This document shows positions 50,345 to 59,507 of a DNA stretch of 64,000 bases, piece by piece. A program made the position numbers and the translations under genes. Numbering within the stretch: position 1 is the stretch's first letter; each line of letters starts with the position of its first letter. Below the pieces are notes generated by a model that saw only the letters and a list, made by a program, of their open reading frames with translations, was not told the origin of the DNA and did no database searches. Source of the stretch: Streptomyces chilikensis (GTDB lineage Bacteria; Actinomycetota; Actinomycetes; Streptomycetales; Streptomycetaceae); NCBI RefSeq assembly GCF_001642695.1, contig NZ_LWCC02000005.1, positions 1,829,559-1,893,558 of the forward strand, given 5' to 3'.

Positions 50345-53300
50345 TCAGACCTCTTCGACGCTGCTCGGCTCGCGCCTGGACAGGTCGATGCCGAGCTCCT
50401 CCGCAGCGCGGAAGACGTCCTCGTCGGTGTCACGCATCTCGATGGACATGCCGTCGCTGGACAGCACCTCCACGTTGAGGCACAGGGACTGCATCTCCTT
50501 GATGAGCACCTTGAAGGACTCGGGGATGCCGGGCTCAGGGATGTTCTCGCCCTTGACGATGGCCTCGTAGACCTTCACGCGGCCGGTCACGTCGTCGGAC
50601 TTGATGGTCAGCAGCTCCTGGAGGGCGTACGCGGCGCCGTAGGCCTCGAGGGCCCACACCTCCATCTCGCCGAAGCGCTGGCCACCGAACTGGGCCTTAC
50701 CACCCAGCGGCTGCTGGGTGATCATCGAGTACGGGCCGGTCGAGCGGGCGTGCAGCTTGTCGTCGACCAGGTGGTGCAGCTTGAGGATGTACATGTACCC
50801 GACGGAGATCGGGTCCGGGAACGGCTCGCCGGAGCGGCCGTCGAACAGCCTCGCCTTGCCGGACGGCAGGACCATGCGGTTGCCGTCGCGGTTCGGGATG
50901 GTGTGCTGCAGCAGGCCGGCGAGCTCGTCCTCACGCGCACCGTCGAAGACCGGGGTGGCGACGTTGGTGCCGGGCTCGACCTTGTCGGCGCCGATCGCCT
51001 GGAGGCGGCGGGCCCACTCGTCGGCCAGGCCGGAGACGTCCCAGCCGCGGCTGGCGAGCCAGCCGAGGTGGATCTCCAGCACCTGTCCCGGGTTCATTCG
51101 GGACGGCACACCCAGCGGGTTGAGGATGATGTCGACCGGGGTGCCGTCCTCCAGGAACGGCATGTCCTCGATCGGCAGGATCTTCGAGATGACGCCCTTG
51201 TTGCCGTGACGGCCGGCGAGCTTGTCACCGTCGGTGATCTTGCGCTTCTGCGCCACGTAGACGCGGACCAGCTGGTTCACGCCCGGGGGCAGCTCGTCGC
51301 CCTCCTCGCGGTCGAAGACGCGCACGCCGATGACCTTGCCGGTCTCGCCGTGCGGCACCTTCAGCGAGGTGTCGCGGACCTCGCGGGCCTTCTCACCGAA
51401 GATCGCGCGCAGCAGGCGCTCCTCCGGCGTCAGCTCGGTCTCACCCTTGGGCGTGACCTTGCCGACCAGGATGTCGCCGGCGATGACCTCGGCGCCGATG
51501 CGGATGATGCCGCGCTCGTCGAGGTCGGCCAGGACCTCCTCGGAGACGTTCGGGATGTCCCGGGTGATCTCCTCGGGGCCGAGCTTGGTGTCACGGGCGT
51601 CGACCTCGTGCTCCTCGATGTGGATCGAGGAGAGGACGTCGTCCTGCACGAGGCGCTGCGACAGGATGATCGCGTCCTCGTAGTTGTGACCCTCCCACGG
51701 CATGAACGCCACGAGCAGGTTCTTGCCGAGGGCCATCTCGCCGTTCTCGGTGGCCGGGCCGTCGGCGAGGACCTGGCCGGTGATGACCCGGTCGCCCTCG
51801 TTGACGATGACCTTCTGGTTGACCGAGGTGCCCTGGTTGGAGCGGGAGAACTTGGCCAGGCGGTACGTGATGTACGTGCCGTCGTCGTTGGCCGTGGTGA
51901 TGTAGTCCGCGGAGACCTCCTGGACCACACCGTCCTTCTCGGCCTTGACCACGTCGCCGGCGTCCACGGCGGAGCGGTACTCCATGCCGGTGCCGACGAG
52001 CGGGGCCTCGGACTTGATCAGCGGCACGGCCTGGCGCATCATGTTCGCGCCCATGAGGGCACGGTTGGCGTCGTCGTGCTCGAGGAACGGGATCATGGCG
52101 GTCGCGACCGACACCATCTGGCGCGGCGAGACGTCCATGTAGTCCACGTCGTCGGGGCCGACGTAGTCGACCTCGCCGCCCTTGCGGCGGACCAGCACGC
52201 GGGCCTCGGCGAAGCGGAGCTCGTCCGTCAGCGGCGCGTTGGCCTGCGCGATGACGAAGCGGTCCTCCTCGTCGGCGGTCAGGTAGTCGACGTCGTCGGT
52301 GACCTGGCCGTCGACGACCTTGCGGTACGGGGTCTCGACGAAGCCGAACGCGTTGACCCGGCCGTAGGAGGCGAGCGAGCCGATCAGACCGATGTTCGGG
52401 CCTTCGGGCGTCTCGATCGGGCACATGCGGCCGTAGTGCGACGGGTGCACGTCACGGACCTCGAAGCCGGCCCGCTCACGGGAGAGACCACCCGGACCCA
52501 GCGCCGACAGACGGCGCTTGTGGGTGAGACCCGACAGCGGGTTGTTCTGGTCCATGAACTGGGACAGCTGGCTGGTGCCGAAGAACTCCTTGATGGAGGC
52601 GACGACCGGCCGGATGTTGATCAGGGTCTGCGGCGTGATCGCCTCGACGTCCTGGGTGGTCATGCGCTCGCGCACGACGCGCTCCATGCGGGCGAGACCC
52701 GTACGGACCTGGTTCTGGATGAGCTCGCCGACGTTGCGGAGGCGGCGGTTGCCGAAGTGGTCGATGTCATCGGTCTCGACGACGATCGAGGCGCCCGAGT
52801 CACCGACCGTCTCGGTCTCACCGGCGTGCAGCTTCACCAGGTACTTGATCGTCGAGATGATGTCCTCGACGGTCAGGATCCCGGCGTCCAGCGGGGCGTC
52901 GGCGCCCAGCTTCTTGTTGACCTTGTAGCGGCCGACCTTGGCCAGGTCGTAGCGCTTGGGGTTGAAGTAGAGGTTCTCGAGCAGCGTCTGCGCGGCCTCG
53001 CGCGTGGGCGGCTCGCCCGGGCGAAGCTTGCGGTAGATGTCCAGCAGCGCGTCGTCCTGACCCTGGGTGTGGTCCTTCTCCAGGGTGGCGCGGATGGACT
53101 CGTACTCGCCGAACTCCTCGAGGATCTGCTCGGTGGTCCAGCCGAGCGCCTTGAGCAGGACGGTGACCGACTGCTTGCGCTTGCGGTCGATGCGGACGCC
53201 GACCATGTCGCGCTTGTCGATCTCCATCTCCAGCCAGGCACCCCGGGACGGGATGATCTTGGCGGAGAAGATGTCCTTGTCGGACGTCTTGTCGATCGAC

Positions 53301-53830
53301 GAGTCGAAGTAGACGCCGGGGGAACGGACCAGCTGCGAGACCACGACACGCTCGGTGCCGTTGATCACGAAGGTGCCCTTGTTGGTCATGAGCGGGAAGT
53401 CGCCCATGAAGACCGTCTGGGACTTGATCTCGCCGGTCTCGTTGTTGGTGAACTCGGCGGTGACGAAGAGCGGGGCCGCGTACGTGAAGTCGCGCTCCTT
53501 GCACTCGTCGATGGAGTTCTTCGGAGGCTCGAAACGGTGGTCGCGGAAGGTCAGCGACATCGACCCGGAGAAGTCCTCGATCGGGGAGATCTCCTCGAAG
53601 ATCTCCTCCAGACCGGACTTGGTGGGGACGTCCTGACCTGACTCCAGAGCCGCCTCGACGCGAGCCTTCCACGCGTCGTTGCCGAGCAGCCAGTCGAAGC
53701 TCTCGGTTTGCAGCGCCAGAAGGTTCGGAACCTCGAGGGGCTCCTTGATCTTTGCAAAGGAGATGCGCAGCGGGGCGGTGCTGGCACCGTTGTTCGTATT
53801 CGCGGTCGAGGCAGTGCGCGAGGCGGCCAA
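50345..53830 (-). CDS. rpoB: DNA-directed RNA polymerase beta subunit
   Basis: The beta subunit (1161 residues) carries the rifampicin pocket. The frame is open to 54091, but the TTG at 53830, with GGAAGGA 8-9 nt upstream, gives the N-terminus (L)[16 protein letters not shown] and the length known for Streptomyces. The rifampicin-resistance region reads [20 protein letters not shown] followed by [16 protein letters not shown], all wild type, so sensitivity is predicted. A strong promoter lies at 53996-54024, separate from rplJL. Confidence 0.99.
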   Translation of the reverse strand: MAASRTASTANTNNGASTAPLRISFAKIKEPLEVPNLLALQTESFDWLLGNDAWKARVEAALESGQDVPTKSGLEEIFEEISPIEDFSGSMSLTFRDHRFEPPKNSIDECKERDFTYAAPLFVTAEFTNNETGEIKSQTVFMGDFPLMTNKGTFVINGTERVVVSQLVRSPGVYFDSSIDKTSDKDIFSAKIIPSRGAWLEMEIDKRDMVGVRIDRKRKQSVTVLLKALGWTTEQILEEFGEYESIRATLEKDHTQGQDDALLDIYRKLRPGEPPTREAAQTLLENLYFNPKRYDLAKVGRYKVNKKLGADAPLDAGILTVEDIISTIKYLVKLHAGETETVGDSGASIVVETDDIDHFGNRRLRNVGELIQNQVRTGLARMERVVRERMTTQDVEAITPQTLINIRPVVASIKEFFGTSQLSQFMDQNNPLSGLTHKRRLSALGPGGLSRERAGFEVRDVHPSHYGRMCPIETPEGPNIGLIGSLASYGRVNAFGFVETPYRKVVDGQVTDDVDYLTADEEDRFVIAQANAPLTDELRFAEARVLVRRKGGEVDYVGPDDVDYMDVSPRQMVSVATAMIPFLEHDDANRALMGANMMRQAVPLIKSEAPLVGTGMEYRSAVDAGDVVKAEKDGVVQEVSADYITTANDDGTYITYRLAKFSRSNQGTSVNQKVIVNEGDRVITGQVLADGPATENGEMALGKNLLVAFMPWEGHNYEDAIILSQRLVQDDVLSSIHIEEHEVDARDTKLGPEEITRDIPNVSEEVLADLDERGIIRIGAEVIAGDILVGKVTPKGETELTPEERLLRAIFGEKAREVRDTSLKVPHGETGKVIGVRVFDREEGDELPPGVNQLVRVYVAQKRKITDGDKLAGRHGNKGVISKILPIEDMPFLEDGTPVDIILNPLGVPSRMNPGQVLEIHLGWLASRGWDVSGLADEWARRLQAIGADKVEPGTNVATPVFDGAREDELAGLLQHTIPNRDGNRMVLPSGKARLFDGRSGEPFPDPISVGYMYILKLHHLVDDKLHARSTGPYSMITQQPLGGKAQFGGQRFGEMEVWALEAYGAAYALQELLTIKSDDVTGRVKVYEAIVKGENIPEPGIPESFKVLIKEMQSLCLNVEVLSSDGMSIEMRDTDEDVFRAAEELGIDLSRREPSSVEEV

Positions 53831-53995
53831 GAGGGGGTCCTTCCGAGGGCTCGGACTCACTACGCGCGTACCGGCCCCCGCAGAGGGAGGAAGAATGGAC
53901 AACGTCCCAGGTCGGGACGGTCCGGCCTTCCTGGCTCGAGCGGGGCAGACCCCTGGTGACGGGCAGGGGGCAGCTAACAGGCAGCGCAAAGGGTC

Positions 53996-54024
53996 AGTGT
54001 AGCCACATGGCCCACTGATGTCCA
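53996..54024 (-). promoter_or_regulatory. rpoBC promoter
   Basis: TGGACA (54019-54024) and TACACT (53996-54001) are 17 bp apart on the minus strand, one mismatch from the vegetative -35 and a full TANNNT -10. The start point should be near 53989, giving a leader of about 160 nt before the TTG. The remaining 54025-54383 holds nothing I recognise. Confidence 0.75.
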
Positions 54025-54383
54025 GTGCGGGTATGCGTGAACCCCACGAATGCCGCTGTCCCTCGCTGTTCTCAACACCTTGTCTCGACACCGTCTCGAC
54101 GACGCCTCGGGCGGGGACGATATCCCCCTGCCGTCAACGCACGGTGATACTGCCCTCTTCGCCGCCGATCCATGCCTCGGATACGGATCGTGTCGCGGCG
54201 CGAACTGAGAATCGCGCGCCGCGTGCGGTTCGTCAAGGGCTCCCCGCCGTCCGGCTGTTCCCCGGCGGCGCGCTGCCACGGCCACCGGAAAGGACTGCGT
54301 GCGGGGCTCCCCAGGCACGGCGAAGATCACCTTACCCCGAGCCACCGACACCGCAAGGAGCCCGTCGGAGGGCCCGGGAAACG

Positions 54384-54421
54384 CCGAGGAGCGACCACCC
54401 ACTTGGGTGATCGCTCCTCGG
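54384..54421 (-). terminator. Hairpin between rplL and rpoB
   Basis: CCGAGGAGCGA-C-CACCCA pairs with TGGGTG-A-TCGCTCCTCGG, 17 bp with one mismatch around a short loop. It starts 71 nt past the rplL stop. In many bacteria a partial terminator here lowers rpoBC relative to rplJL. With its own promoter downstream, rpoBC could be largely independent. Confidence 0.7.
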
Positions 54422-54492
54422 TGCTTCGGCGTTACAGCCCGCTCACGCGGAGACTGCTACGACCGGTGCGGGATCCCTGCGGACCCGTGAGG

Positions 54493-54879
54493 TCACTTGA
54501 CCTCGACGGAGGCGCCGGCGCCCTTGAGGGCCTCGGCGGCCTTGTCCGCGGCCTCCTTGTTGACCTTCTCGAGGACGGGCTTCGGGGTGCCGTCCACCAG
54601 GTCCTTGGCCTCCTTCAGGCCGAGGGAGGTCAGCTCGCGCACGACCTTGATGACCTGGATCTTCTTCTCGCCGGCACCGGTGAGGATGACGTCGAACTCG
54701 TCCTTCTCCTCCTCGGCCGGGGCAGCGGCACCCGGGGCACCCGGGGCGGCGACGGCGGCGACCGCGGCGGCGGCGGTGACGTCGAACTTCTCCTCGAAGG
54801 CCTTCACGAACTCGGAGAGCTCGATGAGGGTCATCTCCTCGAACTGGGCAAGCAGGTCTTCCTGGCTGAGCTTCGCCAT
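54493..54879 (-). CDS. rplL: 50S ribosomal protein L7/L12
   Basis: The stalk protein that recruits translational GTPases. The 128-residue protein starts [20 protein letters not shown], has an Ala/Pro/Gly-rich hinge (about 38-58) and the C-terminal domain with [20 protein letters not shown] and [12 protein letters not shown]. The ATG at 54879 is preferred over a start seven codons upstream. It lies 134 bp after rplJ. Confidence 0.98.
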   Translation of the reverse strand: MAKLSQEDLLAQFEEMTLIELSEFVKAFEEKFDVTAAAAVAAVAAPGAPGAAAPAEEEKDEFDVILTGAGEKKIQVIKVVRELTSLGLKEAKDLVDGTPKPVLEKVNKEAADKAAEALKGAGASVEVK

Positions 54880-55013
54880 GATGGCGGTCCTTCCACTCAA
54901 TCGGCAGGTGGTGCCGGATGTACTGGGTGAGGCGGGCGTACGTTGGGCCCGCTGTTGATCTCCGCCGCGGCGCCCTTGCGGACTAGGCGGCGAGGATCAG
55001 AAAGCGAGCCGAA

Positions 55014-55544
55014 TTACTCGGCACCGCCCTGCTCGTCCTGCTTGGCACGAAGCGCGTCCACGGTGCGGACGAACTTCGACGGGAGCGCCTGGAAGAGCGA
55101 AGCAGCCTGGGACTGCTTGCCCTTGAACGCACCGGCCAGCTTGGACAGCAGAACCTCGCGGGACTCGAGGTCCGCAAGCTTCTTGATCTCGTCGGCGGAC
55201 AGCGCCTTGCCGTCAAGGACACCGCCCTTGATGACGAGATTCGGGTTCTCCTTGGCGAAGTCACGGAGACCCTTCGCCGACTCCACCGGGTCACCGGTGA
55301 CGAAGGCGACCGCCGTCGGACCGTTGAACAGGTCGTCGAGCGAGGAGATCCCGGCCTCGTTGGCCGCAATCTTGGTCAGCGTGTTCTTCACCACGGCGTA
55401 CTGGGCGTTCTCACCGAGCGAACGGCGCAGCTGCTTGAGCTGGGCCACGGTGAGACCGCGGTACTCGGTCAGCACGGCGGCGTTGGAGCTGCGGAACGCG
55501 TCCACGAGCTCGGCAACCGCGGCAGCCTTGTCGGGCCTCGCCAT
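55014..55544 (-). CDS. rplJ: 50S ribosomal protein L10
   Basis: L10 anchors L7/L12 dimers to the ribosome and in many bacteria represses its own operon by binding the leader. The 176-residue protein starts [20 protein letters not shown] and contains [19 protein letters not shown] and [20 protein letters not shown]. The frame is open 29 codons further, but the ATG at 55544 has GGAAGGAGG upstream. A hairpin with a T tract in the leader (55600-55636) is the likely control point. Confidence 0.98.
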   Translation of the reverse strand: MARPDKAAAVAELVDAFRSSNAAVLTEYRGLTVAQLKQLRRSLGENAQYAVVKNTLTKIAANEAGISSLDDLFNGPTAVAFVTGDPVESAKGLRDFAKENPNLVIKGGVLDGKALSADEIKKLADLESREVLLSKLAGAFKGKQSQAASLFQALPSKFVRTVDALRAKQDEQGGAE

Positions 55545-55599
55545 AGAGCCTCGGCCTCCTTCCGGGTGATTCGGACCGCGCGGACCCGAAGGAGGACTG

Positions 55600-55636
55600 G
55601 GAAAAACGAAACGCCCCATGCGCAGGCGCACGGGGC
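55600..55636 (-). promoter_or_regulatory. Attenuator-like hairpin plus T tract in the rplJ leader
   Basis: On the coding strand GCCCCGTGCGC pairs with GCGCATGGGGC (55613-55636) and is followed at once by GTTTCGTTTTTC. This is 56 nt before the rplJ start, where L10 leaders lie in other bacteria. U tracts are rare after hairpins in this window. I infer L10-controlled attenuation, and nothing in the sequence proves it. Confidence 0.55.
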
Positions 55637-55838
55637 TCAGCTCGACCGTCGCGGCGTGCGCCGCTCCGGGAACTCATCCACAGTCACCTACGCGGGTCGT
55701 CCGCACTTCAGCGGATCCTTCGGCCACCGCACCCTCATGCGAGCGCACGGCAACGACCAGCGGTCTTTGGCTTCCTCGGAAGCGTACGCGAGTGCCCCGC
55801 CCCGGAGCAAATCCACCCCGGACGTCCCCGCCGGCACG

Positions 55839-55973
55839 GCCCTGCGGGCAGCCGCGCCGCGGCGCGGCGCGGCGGCCGTGCGGCCCCCGTCCGCGGGCAA
55901 TCGTGCCGCCGGGACGGCGGGCAACCCGAGCACCGTCCCGCTCCGTCTGCGGGCAGTCGTGCCGCTGGGGCGA
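55839..55973. repeat. Three degenerate copies of a GC-rich intergenic repeat
   Basis: GTCCGCGGGCAATCGTGCCG (start of the copy at 55889-55917) matches GTCTGCGGGCAGTCGTGCCG (copy at 55945-55973), and a third, weaker copy occurs at 55839-55862. The sequence resembles a family scattered through Streptomyces intergenic regions (from memory). Confidence 0.6.
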
Positions 55974-55980
55974 TGGGGGT

Positions 55981-56016
55981 CTCCCCTGCTCGAGCGAAGT
56001 CGAGAGCTTGGGGGAG
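55981..56016. repeat. Inverted-repeat element of the type scattered in Streptomyces genomes
   Basis: CTCCCCTGCTCGA and its near complement flank the 6-base centre GCGAAG. I recall this element, with CTCGAGCGAAGTCGAGAGC at its core, as recurrent between Streptomyces genes, often at gene ends. Here it lies in the 787-bp rplA-rplJ spacer. Confidence 0.65.
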
Positions 56017-56120
56017 GGTGGGCGCAGGCCTCACGTACGCACGTGACGGTCCGCTCCGCGGAGCCTGAGCCCCTGGGAAGGGGGCGGGTCGGGGGATGAA
56101 CGGTGTGCTGTCCGCCCGGG

Positions 56121-56175
56121 CCGTCCTGCGCCCGCCCGGGCCGCCCCCTGGGCGGCCCGGCCGCCCGCAGGACGG
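56121..56175. repeat. Large imperfect inverted repeat in the rplA-rplJ spacer
   Basis: CCGTCCTGCG and CGCAGGACGG form outer 10-bp arms, and CCGGGCCGCC/GGCGGCCCGG pair inside, a cruciform-like structure of 55 bp. It could be a second terminator for rplKA. Confidence 0.65.
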
Positions 56176-56263
56176 TGGGGCGGGGCAGGACACGGCGCCT
56201 GAGGGGTGGAGGTGAAGCAGGGGACCGCCGGCTCGTTGGCGGGAGGACGGCGGGGCGGAACGG

Positions 56264-56302
56264 CGGTGGCCCCGCCTCCCGGGAGGGGAAGCGGGGCCAC
56301 CG
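56264..56302 (-). terminator. rplK-rplA terminator
   Basis: CGGTGGCCCCGC pairs perfectly over 12 bp with GCGGGGCCACCG, 30 nt past the rplA stop. Confidence 0.75.
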
Positions 56303-56331
56303 GAGAAACCGACTGGCGGTGAGCGTCAGGC

Positions 56332-57057
56332 TCAGACCGCGGCCGGGTCCTCCTCGACGAGCAGGTTCCGCGTACGGTTCGGGTCCAGCGGGATGCCGGG
56401 GCCCATCGTCGTGGAGATCGCGGCCTTCTTGATGTAGCGGCCCTTCGCGGCGGACGGCTTCAGACGCAGGATCTCCTCCAGCGCCGCGCCGTAGTTCTCC
56501 ACCAGCTTGGTGTCGTCGAAGGACGTCTTGCCGATGATGAAGTGCAGGTTCGAGTGCTTGTCGACCCGGAACTCGATCTTGCCGCCCTTGATCTCGGTGA
56601 CGGCCTTCGCGGTGTCCATGGTGACGGTGCCGGTCTTCGGGTTCGGCATCAGACCACGCGGACCGAGCACGCGGCCGAGACGGCCGACCTTGCCCATGAG
56701 GTCCGGGGTGGCGACGACGGCGTCGAAGTCCAGGCGGCCCTTGGCCACCTCGTCGATGAGCTCGTCGGAGCCGACGATGTCGGCGCCCGCGGCACGCGCG
56801 GCCTCGGCACGGTCGCCGGTCGCGAAGACCAGGACCCGGGCGGTCTTACCGGTGCCGTGCGGAAGGTTCACGGTGCCACGGACCATCTGGTCGGCCTTGC
56901 GCGGGTCGACACCCAGACGGAAGGCGACCTCGACGGTGCCGTCGAACTTGGTCGTGGAGGTCTCCTTGGCGAGACGGACGGCCTCGAGCGGGGCGTAGAG
57001 CTTCTCCCGGTCGACCTTGGCGTCCGCAGCGCGGAGAGACTTGCTGCGCTTGCTCAC
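56332..57057 (-). CDS. rplA: 50S ribosomal protein L1
   Basis: L1 forms the mobile stalk that helps eject E-site tRNA, and it represses its own operon in many bacteria. The 241-residue protein starts (V)[20 protein letters not shown] and has [20 protein letters not shown] and [14 protein letters not shown]. The frame extends 20 codons further, but the GTG at 57057 has GGAG six bases upstream. It lies 76 bp after rplK. Confidence 0.98.
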   Translation of the reverse strand: MSKRSKSLRAADAKVDREKLYAPLEAVRLAKETSTTKFDGTVEVAFRLGVDPRKADQMVRGTVNLPHGTGKTARVLVFATGDRAEAARAAGADIVGSDELIDEVAKGRLDFDAVVATPDLMGKVGRLGRVLGPRGLMPNPKTGTVTMDTAKAVTEIKGGKIEFRVDKHSNLHFIIGKTSFDDTKLVENYGAALEEILRLKPSAAKGRYIKKAAISTTMGPGIPLDPNRTRNLLVEEDPAAV

Positions 57058-57133
57058 TTCTGCTCCTGAGTACTGAGAGGAGTCGTGGTCCGGGCCGAGC
57101 AGGCCCTTCCACGTCAATGACTACGGGGGTGGA

Positions 57134-57568
57134 TCAGCCTTCGACGGTGATGCCCATGGAACGGGCGGTGCCGGCGATGATCTTCGCGGCGGCGTCGATG
57201 TCGTTGGCGTTGAGGTCGGGCATCTTGGTCGTGGCGATCTCGCGGACCTGCGCCTCGGTGATCTTGGCGACCTTGGTCTTGTGCGGCTCGCCGGAGCCCT
57301 TCTCCACACCCGCGGCCTTGAGGATCATCTTCGCGGCCGGCGGAGTCTTGGTCACGAAGGTGAAGGAGCGGTCCTCGTAGACCGTGATCTCCACCGGGAT
57401 GACCCAGCCACGCTGCGACTCGGTCGCGGCGTTGTAGGCCTTGCAGAACTCCATGATGTTGACGCCGTGCTGGCCCAGCGCGGGGCCGACCGGCGGAGCC
57501 GGGTTGGCGGCGCCGGCATTGATCTGGAGCTTGATGAGCCCCGTGACCTTCTTCTTCTTGGGAGGCAT
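57134..57568 (-). CDS. rplK: 50S ribosomal protein L11
   Basis: L11 organises the GTPase centre, is the thiostrepton target site with 23S rRNA and is needed for RelA activation. The 144-residue protein starts [20 protein letters not shown] and has [20 protein letters not shown], the Pro-rich thiostrepton-site helix, apparently unmutated. A hairpin after nusG separates it from the secE-nusG unit. Confidence 0.98.
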
Positions 57569-57678
57569 GTGCTCTCTCTCCGGGTCTTAGTGAGAGGTTC
57601 GAGCCGACCATCCGAATCAGCCGGATGGAGGCATACCGCACCACGATAACGGGTATCCATGTGCGGCTGAAAACCGAG

Positions 57679-57715
57679 CAGGTCAGACGGCCACCGAAGT
57701 GTGCCGTCCGACCTG
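57679..57715 (-). terminator. nusG terminator
   Basis: CAGGTCAGACGGC and GCCGTCCGACCTG form a 13-bp stem with one mismatch around an 11-nt loop, 18 nt past the nusG stop. Confidence 0.75.
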
Positions 57716-57732
57716 TTTCGGAAGACTCTGGG

Positions 57733-58566
57733 TCAGTTCTTCTGGATCTGGTCGAAGGACAGCTCGACCGGGGTCTCGCGGCCGAAGATCTCGACCAGGC
57801 CCTTGACCTTCTTCGAGTCGGCGTTGATCTCGTTGATCGTCGCCTGGAGGGTGGCGAAGGGGCCGTCGGTGACGGTGACCGAGTCGCCCACCTCGAAGTC
57901 CAGGACCTGCACCTCGACCTTGCGCTGCGGGGCCGGCTTGCCCTCGGCCTCGGCGGCCTCGCGGGCGGCCTTGGCCTCGGCCTCCGGGGCGAGCATCTTC
58001 ACGATCTCGTCCAGCGACAGCGGGTACGGGTCGTAGGCGTTGCCCACGAAGCCGGTGACGCCGGGGGTGTTGCGGACGACGCCCCAGGACTCGTTCGTCA
58101 GATCCATGCGGACGAGGACGTAGCCGGGCAGCTTGTTCTGCTTGACCGTCTTGCGCTCGCCGTTCTTGATCTGGACGATCTCTTCCTCGGGGACCTCGGC
58201 CTGGTAGATGAACTCCTCGACGTTCAGCGAGACGGCGCGCTGCTCGAGGTTGGCCTTCACGCGCTTCTCGTAGCCGGCGTACGTGTGGATGACGTACCAG
58301 TCGCCGGGCAGCGTGCGCAGTTCCTCACGGAGGGCGGCGACGGGGTCCACGGCCTCGCCGGCCTCCTCCTCGACCTCGGCCTCGGCGGGCTCCTCCGACT
58401 CCTCGTCGGCGCCCTCGGGCGCCTCCTCGGCGTCGGCGTCGGCGTCGGCAGCCTCGACCTCGGCGGAGGTCTCGGTGTCCTCGGTGTCCGCGCCCTCGAC
58501 GATCTGGAGCTCGTCCTCGACGGCCTCGACCGACTCGCTGGCGTCGTTCAGGTTCGGGTCAGACAC
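57733..58566 (-). CDS. nusG: Transcription termination/antitermination factor NusG
   Basis: NusG binds RNA polymerase through its NGN domain and Rho or S10 through its KOW domain. The 277-residue protein has a highly acidic N-terminal extension (about 1-78), the NGN domain from [20 protein letters not shown] to [12 protein letters not shown], an Ala/Glu-rich insert (about 185-210) and the KOW domain [21 protein letters not shown]. coli NusG has 181 residues, so most of the extra length is the acidic tail. The GTG at 58566 is chosen because the longer frame lacks a start signal. It has its own promoter at 58687-58714. Confidence 0.97.
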   Translation of the reverse strand: MSDPNLNDASESVEAVEDELQIVEGADTEDTETSAEVEAADADADAEEAPEGADEESEEPAEAEVEEEAGEAVDPVAALREELRTLPGDWYVIHTYAGYEKRVKANLEQRAVSLNVEEFIYQAEVPEEEIVQIKNGERKTVKQNKLPGYVLVRMDLTNESWGVVRNTPGVTGFVGNAYDPYPLSLDEIVKMLAPEAEAKAAREAAEAEGKPAPQRKVEVQVLDFEVGDSVTVTDGPFATLQATINEINADSKKVKGLVEIFGRETPVELSFDQIQKN

Positions 58567-58686
58567 GGTGGCTGCTTCTTCCTGGGTACATGGGGGTTGA
58601 TGCCGTTCCGTCGGCGCCGCCTGCCGGGGCGCTCCCCGCCGGCCTCGCGTGGGCAAGATCGACGGTCCGACGGAACACTGGGGTTC

Positions 58687-58714
58687 AGCCTAGCGGACGA
58701 TTCGTCCCTGTCAG
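58687..58714 (-). promoter_or_regulatory. nusG promoter with a dyad in its spacer
   Basis: CTGACA (58709-58714) and TAGGCT (58687-58692) are 16 bp apart on the minus strand between secE and nusG, with the start near 58681. The spacer contains the perfect dyad GGACGA-T-TCGTCC (58695-58707). Confidence 0.65.
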
Positions 58715-58729
58715 GTGTTCATGAACACC
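58714..58729. promoter_or_regulatory. Perfect 16-bp palindrome abutting the nusG -35
   Basis: GGTGTTCATGAACACC is fully self-complementary with no spacer, so it is better suited to a dimeric DNA-binding protein than to an RNA hairpin. It overlaps the -35 hexamer by one base. Confidence 0.6.
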
Positions 58730-58800
58730 GGGGCAGGACGCGAACAAGGGCGCCGTTTTCACGACGCCCTGTCTGTGGTGCGATGTCAGGAGCGGGCGGG

Positions 58801-59076
58801 TCAGCCGAAGACCAGGTTCGCGACCTCGTCCAGGCCGAAGTCGATCAGCGTGACGAGACCGATCATGATCACCACGAAGATGATGACGACCGTGGTGTAG
58901 GTGGTGAGCTGACTGCGGGTGGGCCAGACGACCTTGCGGAGCTCGGCGACGATCTGGCGGTAGAAGAGCGCGAGGCGCTTCAGCGGGCCCTTCTTGGCGC
59001 GCTTGCCGCCCTTGCGCGGCTTCTTCTCTTCGTCCTGGGCGTCAGGCATGTCGATGGAGCCCACGGCGTCCGTCAC
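58801..59076 (-). CDS. secE: Preprotein translocase subunit SecE
   Basis: The 91-residue single-span clamp of the SecYEG channel. It has a charged N-terminus (DEEKKPRKGGKRAKK), the amphipathic region with the VVWPTR motif, and one membrane helix (about 60-82). The start is the GTG at 59076. It lies between tRNA-Trp and nusG, as in other actinobacteria, while its partner secY is in the spc region of this window. Confidence 0.97.
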   Translation of the reverse strand: MTDAVGSIDMPDAQDEEKKPRKGGKRAKKGPLKRLALFYRQIVAELRKVVWPTRSQLTTYTTVVIIFVVIMIGLVTLIDFGLDEVANLVFG

Positions 59077-59184
59077 TCGTCCTCACCTGAATCCCGGGTC
59101 ATGCCGTGCACGAGCCCGGTATGAGCCGCACGGCGGTGCATAGCAGTACTGACATGCGCACACAACCTGGCTAGGTGTGTGTAG

Positions 59185-59257
59185 CAGGGCCGGAGGGACT
59201 TGAACCCCCAACCGCTGGTTTTGGAGACCAGTGCTCTACCAATTGAGCTACGACCCT
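59185..59257 (-). tRNA. tRNA-Trp (anticodon CCA)
   Basis: A 73-nt cloverleaf. The acceptor AGGGTCG pairs with CGGCCCT plus discriminator G; the D arm is GCTC-AATTGGTA-GAGC; the anticodon stem CTGGT-CTCCAAA-ACCAG contains CCA at 34-36; and the T arm GGGGG-TTCAAGT-CCCTC contains TTCAAGT. The 3' CCA is not encoded. It sits about 110 bp upstream of secE on the same strand, with its own promoter. Confidence 0.97.
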
Positions 59258-59271
59258 TTGTGGTGTCCACC

Positions 59272-59302
59272 AACCTACCGCATGGGATCGGGTGCCTCGC
59301 AA
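59272..59302 (-). promoter_or_regulatory. tRNA-Trp promoter
   Basis: TTGCGA (59297-59302) and TAGGTT (59272-59277) are 19 bp apart, with the start expected about 7 nt before the mature tRNA 5' end. The rest of 59303-59507 shows nothing I recognise. Confidence 0.6.
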
Positions 59303-59507
59303 GCTCCCGACCAGCACGGTCCGTCGGCGTCCAACGAGGTGAGAGTGTACGTGCTCTTGGGCCCCGCGTCGAACAGAAAATTCCGCGACCTTCGCCGGCC
59401 CGGCGGAGGCGTCCGGTCCACGGCCCGGATACGGACGCCTGTGCACCCCTTGTTCACTCCGCGAACCGGGATGCCGGTGAAGTTTCCTTTCTGAAACCAT
59501 GGCGTCC

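Noticed and set aside
53831-54091. 87-residue N-terminal extension of RpoB
   Set aside because: The extension has no similarity to RpoB, and the TTG at 53830 has a good ribosome-binding site and gives the known 1161-residue length.
55545-55631. N-terminal extension of L10 up to 55631
   Set aside because: It would translate the attenuator hairpin and T tract. The ATG at 55544 has GGAAGGAGG and the family N-terminus.
59185-59257. Frame 59171-59611 on the minus strand as a protein gene
   Set aside because: It runs through tRNA-Trp and antisense to aspC, and its product has no recognisable features.
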